A DNA stretch of 64,000 nt from positions 45,020 through 109,019 of the forward strand of contig DLZV01000008.1 of the NCBI GenBank assembly GCA_003447235.1, read 5' to 3'. The notes beneath the pieces were generated by a model. That model had not been told where the DNA came from. It was given only the letters and a program-made list of their open reading frames with translations, and did not search any database. Origin of the DNA: Prevotella sp. Lineage in GTDB: Bacteria > Bacteroidota > Bacteroidia > Bacteroidales > Bacteroidaceae. Each line of letters opens with the position of its first letter. Within the stretch, counting starts at the first letter, position 1. This document shows positions 57,474 to 64,000 of this stretch, in pieces. Both the position numbers and the translations under genes were made by a program.

Positions 57474-58208
57474 ATGGAAGAAGTGAAGACGCGGGCCATT
57501 GTGCTCCGTACCGTGAAGTATGGCGACAACGCCATCATCGCCGACTTACTCACCGAGGCACAAGGACGCGTGTCGTTTCTCGTACGCATCCCCAAGACGG
57601 CAAGGGGGCGAGTACGACGCCAGCACTTCCTGCCCCTGACTCTTTTGAGTATCGACTACGACTTTCGCCTGCGCAGTTCTTTGCAGCGCTTGCGCGAGGT
57701 GCGCATAGACCAGCCCTACCTTCACATCCCGATCAATCCGTCGAAACAGGCCATCCTGCTCTTTCTCGCAGAGTTTCTCACCTACGCCACACGCGACGAA
57801 CAGCAGAACGTCCCCCTTTTTCTCTTCATCCGTTCCAGCCTGCTATGGCTCGATGAGACCGAAGCGCGCTTTGCCAATTTCCACCTTGTCTTCATGGCGC
57901 GCATGAGCCGCTTCTTAGGATTCTGGCCCAACCTCGAAGACTACCACGAGGGATGCTACTTCGACCTCCGTGGTGCAACGTTCACGCCGCTGCGTCCGCT
58001 CCATCCCGACTTTCTGCCACCCGAAGACGCTGCCCATGTCGGGTTGTTGATGCGCATCAGCTATCCCACTATGCACGTCTTTCTTCCGACACGCGAGGAG
58101 CGCAACCGCATCGCAGGGATCATGCTGTCCTACTATCGCCTCCACGTACCCAACATGCCCGATCTCCGTTCCCTTCCCGTGCTCCGCGAGCTGTTTGCAG
58201 GAGGATGA
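57474..58208 (+). CDS. recO: DNA repair protein RecO
   Basis: A 244-residue recombination mediator that helps RecR load RecA on single-stranded DNA. The N-terminal OB-fold is KTRAIVLRTVKYGDNAIIADLLTEAQGRVSFLVR. The helical C-terminal domain follows (QHFLPLTLLSIDYDFR, FLAEFLTYATRDEQQNVPLFLFI). The zinc-finger cysteines of some RecO proteins are absent, as in many Bacteroidetes members. The frame extends to 57444, upstream of the promoter box, so ATG 57474 is used. Confidence 0.9.
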   Translation: MEEVKTRAIVLRTVKYGDNAIIADLLTEAQGRVSFLVRIPKTARGRVRRQHFLPLTLLSIDYDFRLRSSLQRLREVRIDQPYLHIPINPSKQAILLFLAEFLTYATRDEQQNVPLFLFIRSSLLWLDETEARFANFHLVFMARMSRFLGFWPNLEDYHEGCYFDLRGATFTPLRPLHPDFLPPEDAAHVGLLMRISYPTMHVFLPTREERNRIAGIMLSYYRLHVPNMPDLRSLPVLRELFAGG

Positions 58209-58364
58209 CGACGAGGTCGGAGGATGGTCTCCAGAAACGGGACCTTCGCAGCCAAGTCACCCAGGGAAACTGTTCGGCAGGCATCCCACTCGCTATTAGG
58301 CAGACCATTCCTGCGATCCAGCAGCAAGTTTTGGCAATGGCGACAACCTTATCGTGTCAAACAT

Positions 58365-58395
58365 TCGGACGAACCAGTTTTTTTTCGTACTTTTG
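58365..58395 (+). promoter_or_regulatory. Promoter of the GH92 gene
   Basis: TACTTTTG at 58388-58395 with a weak -33 (TTCG, 58365-58368) at 19 bases. Leader about 32 bases. Confidence 0.6.
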
Positions 58396-58433
58396 CAGCA
58401 TAGTTGCCACATAACCTTATAACGCTCGAAGAA

Positions 58434-60743
58434 ATGAAACGGTTTCATCAATTATCCGCACTTGCCCTTCTTTTGCTGGCGGGAAGTGCGAGCCTATCGG
58501 CCCAGCAGCCCGTCACGCCTGTCGATCATGTATCGACATTAGTGGGAAGCGCTTCGAAATTTAGCCTTTCCACAGGCAACACCTATCCCGCCATCGCCCT
58601 GCCCTGGGGCATGAACTTCTGGGTGCCGCAGACGGGCAAGATGGGCGATGGCTGGCAATACACCTACGATGCCAACCAAATCAGGGGTTTCAAGCAGACC
58701 CACCAGCCCAGCCCGTGGATCAACGACTACGGCCAGTTTGCCATCATGCCGACTGTTGGCAAGGTGGATTTCGACGAAAACCGCCGTGCCAGCTGGTTCT
58801 CCCACAAGGCAGAAACGGCCTCGCCCTATTATTATAAGGTATATCTGGCCGACTACGACGTGACGACAGAGATAACGCCGACGGAGCGGGCGGCCCTTTT
58901 CCGCCTCACCTTCCCCGCGACAGACTCCGCCAACATTCTGATTGACGCCTTCGACCACGGATCCTCCATCACCATCCAGCCCGAGAAGCGCAGGATCGTG
59001 GGCTACACAACACGCAATAGCGGCGGTGTACCCGACCATTTCAAAAACTACTTCGTCCTGGAGTTTGACCGTCCTTTCACCGTCTCCCACGTAGGAAGCG
59101 TTGATGCCGACTACCATTTCGTGGCCTCGGACGATGACTGTGCCACCGCCGACCATGCCGTGGCAGCCGTCAGTTTCGCCACAAAGCGGGGCGAGCAAGT
59201 GGGCGTGCGCGTCGCCTCGTCGTTTGTCTCGGCAGACCAAGCCCTGCAAAACCTCAAGGAACTGGGCGACGCCGACTTCGACCGACTCCGCCAGCAGGGA
59301 CGAGATCGCTGGAACGACGTGCTTGGCCGTATCGAGGTCAGCGATGCCAATACCGACCACCTGCGAACCCTGTATAGCAACCTCTACAGATGCGTGCTCT
59401 TCCCCCGTATGTTCTTCGAAGTCAACGCCCAAGGCGACACCATCCACTATAGTCCATACAATGGCAAGGTGCTCCCTGGAGCCATGTTCACGGATACGGG
59501 CTTCTGGGACACGTTCCGCGCGCTGATGCCGCTTGTCGATTTGGTCTATCCCTCGATGGGCAGACTAATGCAAGAGGGGCTTGTCAACGCCTACAAGGAA
59601 AGTGGATTCCTGCCCGAATGGGCCAGTCCAGGCCACCGCGACTGTATGGTCGGCAACAACTCTGCTTCTGTTGTGGCCGACGCCTACCTCAAAGGACTAC
59701 GGGGCTACGATGCGGAGACGCTCTGGCAGGCTGTCGTCCATGGCGCCAACGCCCACCATCCCTCTATCGGCAGCACGGGACGAATGGGTTTCGAATACTA
59801 CAACCGTCTCGGCTACGTGCCCTACGACGTGAAGATCAACGAGAGCGTGGCACGCACCCTGGAGTATGCCTACAACGACTGGTGCATCTATCAGTTTGGC
59901 AAAGCGCTGGGCAAAAGTCTTCGCGAGTTGCGACCCTACCGGGAACGGGCGATGAACTACCGCAACGTCTTCGACCCAGAGACCCGCCTGATGCGTGGAC
60001 GACTGAAGGACGGGAAAATTCAGTCGCCCTTCAACCCCTTTAAGTGGGGGGATGCCTTCACCGAAGGCAATAGCTGGCACTGGACGTGGTGCGTATTCCA
60101 TGACCCCGAGGGACTGATACAACTCATGGGAGGCCGCGACGGCTTCAACCAGATGATGGACAGCGTCTTCGTCGTGCCGCCCATCTTCGACGACAGTTAC
60201 TACGGACAGGTGATCCACGAGATACGCGAGATGCAGGTGATGGACATGGGCAACTACGCCCATGGCAACCAACCGATCCAGCACATGGTCTATCTCTACG
60301 CCTATAGCGGTCAGCCCTGGAAGACACAGTATCGGGTCCGACAGGTGATGGACCGCCTCTACTCTGCCCTTCCCGACGGCTATTGCGGAGACGAGGACAA
60401 CGGACAGACCTCGGCCTGGTATGTCTTCTCCGCCCTCGGCTTCTACCCCGTCTGTCCAGGAAGCAACCAGTATGTCCTGGGCGCACCCTATTTCGACCAA
60501 GTCAAGGTGCACCTGGAGAATGGCAATAGTCTCCTAATCCGTCGCGACGGCAACAGCGGTCCCTATGTGGACCAACTTCTGCGCGACGGGGTGGCCTACG
60601 ACCGCAACTACCTCGACCACGAGGATCTCCTCCAAGGACTGAGTCTCGACTTCAAGATGTCGGGACAACCCAACCTCTCGCGTGGCACAAGGCCTGAGGA
60701 TGCACCCTATTCCTTTAGCGACGAACTGAAGGAGCGACGCTGA
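58434..60743 (+). CDS. GH92 family glycosidase (alpha-mannosidase-type)
   Basis: A 769-residue exported enzyme (signal peptide about 1-22, ending SLSAQ). The N-terminal beta-sandwich (about 25-260) starts with DHVSTLVGSASKFSLSTGNTYPAIALPWGMNFW. The (alpha/alpha)6 catalytic domain (about 280-769) contains FTDTGFWDTFRALMPL, LPEWASPGHRDCMVGNNSASVVADAY and the key GDEDNGQTSAWYVFSALGFYPVCPG, which carries the catalytic acid. GH92 enzymes are calcium-dependent exo-mannosidases acting on N-glycans and yeast mannan. It is the first of three glycan-degrading genes on this strand. Confidence 0.92.
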   Translation: MKRFHQLSALALLLLAGSASLSAQQPVTPVDHVSTLVGSASKFSLSTGNTYPAIALPWGMNFWVPQTGKMGDGWQYTYDANQIRGFKQTHQPSPWINDYGQFAIMPTVGKVDFDENRRASWFSHKAETASPYYYKVYLADYDVTTEITPTERAALFRLTFPATDSANILIDAFDHGSSITIQPEKRRIVGYTTRNSGGVPDHFKNYFVLEFDRPFTVSHVGSVDADYHFVASDDDCATADHAVAAVSFATKRGEQVGVRVASSFVSADQALQNLKELGDADFDRLRQQGRDRWNDVLGRIEVSDANTDHLRTLYSNLYRCVLFPRMFFEVNAQGDTIHYSPYNGKVLPGAMFTDTGFWDTFRALMPLVDLVYPSMGRLMQEGLVNAYKESGFLPEWASPGHRDCMVGNNSASVVADAYLKGLRGYDAETLWQAVVHGANAHHPSIGSTGRMGFEYYNRLGYVPYDVKINESVARTLEYAYNDWCIYQFGKALGKSLRELRPYRERAMNYRNVFDPETRLMRGRLKDGKIQSPFNPFKWGDAFTEGNSWHWTWCVFHDPEGLIQLMGGRDGFNQMMDSVFVVPPIFDDSYYGQVIHEIREMQVMDMGNYAHGNQPIQHMVYLYAYSGQPWKTQYRVRQVMDRLYSALPDGYCGDEDNGQTSAWYVFSALGFYPVCPGSNQYVLGAPYFDQVKVHLENGNSLLIRRDGNSGPYVDQLLRDGVAYDRNYLDHEDLLQGLSLDFKMSGQPNLSRGTRPEDAPYSFSDELKERR

Positions 60744-60747
60744 CCAC

Positions 60748-60803
60748 ATCCCGAACGCGTCCCGAAGGCATCCCGAAGGCATCCCGAAGGCATTTCCAAA
60801 GGC
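60748..60803. repeat. 11-bp tandem repeat between GH92 and GH29
   Basis: Units atcccgaacgc, gtcccgaaggc, atcccgaaggc, atcccgaaggc and a diverged atttccaaaggc, starting five bases after the GH92 stop codon. Confidence 0.75.
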
Positions 60804-60841
60804 ATTCGCCATTCACTCTCACCCATCAACAACAAATAAAA

Positions 60842-62659
60842 ATGAAGCACCTTATCCTTGCACTAACGACCGCCCTCTGCGGTCTTCAACCTCTTCAGGC
60901 ACAGACCGACGCCCCTACACCCATCCCACCGCTGCCCTCAGAGGCACAGGTGGCATGGCACCAATTGGAGACCTACGCCTTCATCCACTTCGGTCCGAAC
61001 ACCTTCGGAGACCGCGAATGGGGCTATGGCGACGCTCCATTGGAGAGTTTCAATCCCACCCGCCTCGACTGTGAGCAATGGGCACGGACGGTAAAGGCGG
61101 CGGGAATGAAGGGTATCATCCTTACGGCCAAGCATCATGACGGTTTTTGTCTATGGCCGACGAAGCAAACCGACTACTGCGTCCGCAACACGCCCTACAA
61201 GGGCGGGAAGGGCGATGTTGTTGGGGAGTTGGCTGCCGCATGCCGAAAGTACGGACTCCACCTGGGACTATACCTTTCGCCGTGGGATCGCCATCAGGCT
61301 TTCTACGGCACTCCCCTCTACGTGGAATACTTCTATGCGCAACTCCAGGAACTGCTGACGCAATATGGCGAACTGTTCGAAGTGTGGTTCGACGGCGCCA
61401 ATGGCGGCGACGGCTGGTATGGTGGCACGAAAGAGGAGCGCACTATCGACCGCAAGACCTACTACAATTTTCCAAGGGCATGGAAGATGGTGGCCGAACT
61501 CCAACCGAAGGCAGTCATCTTCTCCGACGAGGGACCGGGATGCCGATGGGTCGGCAACGAGAAGGGATTTGCGTTTGCCACCAACTGGGCTTTCCTGCGC
61601 AGTAAGGATGTACATCCTGGCTACGAGCGCTACTGGGAACTGCAGCAAGGCCATGCCGACGGCGACGCCTGGGTGCCTGCGGAATGCGACGTCAGTATCC
61701 GTCCAGGATGGTTCTACCACGAAAAGGAGGACGGAAAGGTGAAGACGGTGGACCAACTGGTCGATCTCTACTACCGCAGCGTGGGCCATAACGGATCCCA
61801 GCTCATCAACTTCCCCGTCACCCCGGAGGGACTGATACACCCCACAGACTCCGCAAGGGCCGTGGAGGCATACCAGGTGATTAGCAAGGAACTGGCCACC
61901 AACCTCCTCAAGGGGGCGAAGGTGAAGGCGACGGCCACACGAGGAGATGCTTTCTCTACACGGACGCTGACAGATGGCGACTTCCACACTTATTGGGCTA
62001 CGCCCGATGGCGTGACGACGGCCACGCTCTCCTTCACATTCCGCAAACCGACGCAGGTGAACCGCCTCAAACTGCAGGAGTATATTCCGCTTGGACAGCG
62101 AGTCGAACGTTTCGTGGTGGAATATCTCGACCATGGTGTTTGGACATCCATCAACGCGGGCGAGGAGACTACCACCATCGGCTACCAGCGACTGCTGCGC
62201 TTCAAGACCATCACCACCCGCCAACTTCGCATACGCTTCCTCCAGTCACGCGGACCGCTCTGCATCAATGAGATGGGAGCCTACTACGCGCCCAACGCCA
62301 AAGAACGCTATACCGAACGGGTGGAAGAGATGGCAACGCTGCCTTTCTCAGTGGCCGACACCACACCGAAGGCCATCACCTTCGACCTCGGCGAGTCGAA
62401 GACGATCCGTGCCTTCTTCTACCTTCCCACACAATCGGTGAGGAACGAGGGGACGGCGGCCAACTATGAGTTGTGGGCTGGCGAGACACCGGAGGCTATG
62501 CAGAAGGTAGCGGAGGGAGAATTTTCCAACATCCGCAACCACCCCGTCTTGCAAGAAGTCTATTTCACACCCGTATCGGCCCGCTACATCCAGTTGCGCG
62601 CCATCCGCATGGTGCGTCCGGGCGAGGCGTTGAAGTATGAGAGAATAGCCATCCAATAA
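60842..62659 (+). CDS. GH29 alpha-L-fucosidase with C-terminal carbohydrate-binding domains
   Basis: A 605-residue exported enzyme (signal peptide 1-21). The catalytic barrel spans about 35-340: LTAKHHDGFCLWPTKQTDY and the nucleophile motif EVWFDGANGG with Asp184. A first F5/8-type (CBM32) domain follows (about 355-475; FRKPTQVNRLKLQEYIPLGQRVERFVVEY), then a second beta-sandwich of the same kind (about 505-605; KAITFDLGESKTIRAFFYL). It removes terminal L-fucose from host glycans. It lies 98 bases after GH92 and 36 bases before GH2, and the three probably act together on complex N-glycans or mucin glycans. Confidence 0.93.
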   Translation: MKHLILALTTALCGLQPLQAQTDAPTPIPPLPSEAQVAWHQLETYAFIHFGPNTFGDREWGYGDAPLESFNPTRLDCEQWARTVKAAGMKGIILTAKHHDGFCLWPTKQTDYCVRNTPYKGGKGDVVGELAAACRKYGLHLGLYLSPWDRHQAFYGTPLYVEYFYAQLQELLTQYGELFEVWFDGANGGDGWYGGTKEERTIDRKTYYNFPRAWKMVAELQPKAVIFSDEGPGCRWVGNEKGFAFATNWAFLRSKDVHPGYERYWELQQGHADGDAWVPAECDVSIRPGWFYHEKEDGKVKTVDQLVDLYYRSVGHNGSQLINFPVTPEGLIHPTDSARAVEAYQVISKELATNLLKGAKVKATATRGDAFSTRTLTDGDFHTYWATPDGVTTATLSFTFRKPTQVNRLKLQEYIPLGQRVERFVVEYLDHGVWTSINAGEETTTIGYQRLLRFKTITTRQLRIRFLQSRGPLCINEMGAYYAPNAKERYTERVEEMATLPFSVADTTPKAITFDLGESKTIRAFFYLPTQSVRNEGTAANYELWAGETPEAMQKVAEGEFSNIRNHPVLQEVYFTPVSARYIQLRAIRMVRPGEALKYERIAIQ

Positions 62660-62682
62660 TCCATTTGCACCTACATCCTATA

Positions 62683-62697
62683 CCTTATATATATAAT
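62683..62697 (-). repeat. AT-rich AAGG element, copy 4 (inverted)
   Basis: On the minus strand attatatatataagg, matching 34825-34839. It overlaps the start codon region of the GH2 gene but points the other way. Confidence 0.5.
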
Positions 62698-64000
62698 GAA
62701 TACGCTTCTCACCTCCCTGCTGGCTACCGCCACGCTTCTCCCTCTCCCACACCATCGCGACCTGCGCACGCTTTCCATCGGCACAGAGCGGCCAAGGACG
62801 ATGTTCATGGCATGGCCTGACTGCTCTGCGGGACAATCGCTGCGGTACGAGGACAGTCCGTGGCACCAGTCGCTCAATGGGAAATGGCATTTTTTCTATG
62901 CCGACGACGACCACCTGCTACCCCATGATGCCACAGCCGACCAGCCCGACACACAGGGGTGGAGCACGATCAGCGTGCCTGGCAACTGGGAGATGCAAGG
63001 TTTCGGAACGGCGATCTACGTCAACCAACCATACGAGTTTGTCCAAGGACGTCCCCAACCGCCTGTCCTCCCCGACGAGATACCCGTAGGCGTCTATCAG
63101 CGCACCTTCACCATACCCGAGTCGTGGGACGGAAAGAATGTGTTTCTACACATCGATGGTGCCAAGTCGGGAGTCTATGTCTATCTCAACGGACAACACA
63201 TTGGGTATAGCGAAGATTCCAAATCGACGGTGGAATATCTGCTGAATCCGCATCTGCGTAAGGGAGAGAACCACCTGACACTCAAGATCTATCGTTGGAG
63301 TACAGGATCGTATCTCGAATGCCAAGATTTCTGGCGCATCAGCGGCATCGAGCGCGACGTATGGCTATCGGCAGAACCACAGGTCTCGCTACGCGACTTC
63401 CATATCACCTCCACCCTCGACGACAGCTACCACGATGGTATCTTCCGCTTGCAGACCGAACTGCGCAATACCACGGGCAAACGACAGCGGGCAACGGTCT
63501 CCTACGAACTGCGGAGCGACGAGGGGAGCACGCTTGTCGCCTCGGCCTCACAGTCTATCGACATCAAGGACACAGCAGCCTTCGCCGACTTCTCGGCCAC
63601 GATACCAGACGTTCGCCCATGGAGCTCGGAGCAGCCCCAACTCTACACTCTGTATGTGAAGGTGCAAAACGGGAAGGAGCAGGAGGTGATCCCCTACCGC
63701 GTGGGCTTCCGACGTGTCGAGATCAAGGAGCGCACATGTAGCGACGGGCGCACGCTTCCCTGCCTGCTGGTAAATGGGCAACCCATCAAACTCAAGGGCG
63801 TGAACATCCATGAGCACAATCCCTATACGGGCCACTATGTGACGGAGGAGGTGATGCGACGCGACTTCGAACTGATGCGGCGCAACAACATCAACGCCGT
63901 GCGCCTCAGCCACTACCCACAGGGCCACCGCTTCTATGAGCTGGCCTCTGAATACGGTCTCTATGTCTATGACGAGGCCAACATCGAGAGCCACGGTATG
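62696..64000 (+). CDS. GH2 beta-galactosidase-like enzyme (3' end outside window)
   Basis: The first 435 residues of an exported glycoside hydrolase family 2 enzyme; the frame is open at the window edge. A signal peptide lies at about 1-17. The sugar-binding jelly roll (about 35-205) has WSTISVPGNWEMQGFG, YSEDSKSTVEYLL, WSTGSYLECQDFWRISGIERDV. The immunoglobulin-like domain spans about 215-325. The TIM barrel starts near 350 (VNGQPIKLKGVNIHEHNPYTG) and includes VRLSHYPQGHRFYELASEYGLYVYDEANIESHGM. The catalytic glutamates lie further on and are not visible. The substrate is probably beta-galactosides. Confidence 0.92.
   Translation, partial: MNTLLTSLLATATLLPLPHHRDLRTLSIGTERPRTMFMAWPDCSAGQSLRYEDSPWHQSLNGKWHFFYADDDHLLPHDATADQPDTQGWSTISVPGNWEMQGFGTAIYVNQPYEFVQGRPQPPVLPDEIPVGVYQRTFTIPESWDGKNVFLHIDGAKSGVYVYLNGQHIGYSEDSKSTVEYLLNPHLRKGENHLTLKIYRWSTGSYLECQDFWRISGIERDVWLSAEPQVSLRDFHITSTLDDSYHDGIFRLQTELRNTTGKRQRATVSYELRSDEGSTLVASASQSIDIKDTAAFADFSATIPDVRPWSSEQPQLYTLYVKVQNGKEQEVIPYRVGFRRVEIKERTCSDGRTLPCLLVNGQPIKLKGVNIHEHNPYTGHYVTEEVMRRDFELMRRNNINAVRLSHYPQGHRFYELASEYGLYVYDEANIESHGM

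Overview
The window is a stretch of Bacteroidales chromosome, most like a high-GC Prevotella or a close relative. The evidence is the set of family-specific proteins (DUF4292, DUF4294, DUF3109, DUF6029, Omp28-related proteins, S46 peptidase, NigD-like lipoprotein), the GH92/GH29/GH2 enzymes, and many promoters of the Bacteroidetes form TTTG-N19-TAnnTTTG. The species is not determined. I see no phage, insertion sequence, CRISPR array or rRNA operon, and only one tRNA (Glu).

Left part (1-6.7 kb): a GIN-domain secreted protein, an ECF sigma factor, a membrane protein placed like an anti-sigma factor and a small exported protein, all on the plus strand; then DUF3109 and ung on the minus strand, and pnp with a strong terminator. 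From 6.8 to 16.0 kb lies the most distinctive region, on the minus strand: a TlpA-type thioredoxin, a DUF6029 outer-membrane barrel, an Omp28-like lipoprotein with CVNC, a small secreted protein, and three larger Omp28-like proteins with CGWCPRG. Four of these secreted proteins share nearly the same C-terminal tail. I read it as an envelope thiol/thioredoxin-fold system. Behind its promoter is a structured non-coding stretch and a 23-bp tandem repeat, then three tandem FKBP-type prolyl isomerases (16.5-19.2 kb).

Middle (19.3-30.2 kb): a sirtuin, a glutathione peroxidase and lplA on plus; on minus an outer-membrane protein, an M28 glutaminyl-cyclase-like enzyme, a rare-looking fusion of a C26 gamma-glutamyl hydrolase and an M19 dipeptidase, an Lrp regulator, an 827-residue secreted multidomain protein and DUF4294. 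Then on plus (30.4-43.6 kb): cysS, an S46 dipeptidyl-peptidase, a dut-TPR-DUF4292-EnvC-like operon, a 22-bp tandem repeat, an acyl-CoA ligase, prfB, a 47-residue membrane protein and a CYTH enzyme.

Right part: VanZ and rpmH (minus), efp, a glycosyltransferase overlapping radC, an MGMT-like protein, a flippase, a DUF4369 lipoprotein and dgt (plus); a NigD-like lipoprotein, DeoR and AraC regulators, gyrB, rpsT and tRNA-Glu (minus); recO and finally a glycan-degrading run GH92-GH29-GH2 (plus), the last gene cut by the window edge. Intergenic DNA repeatedly holds tandem repeats with periods of 11, 22 or 23 bp and a recurrent AT-rich AAGGAG leader element.
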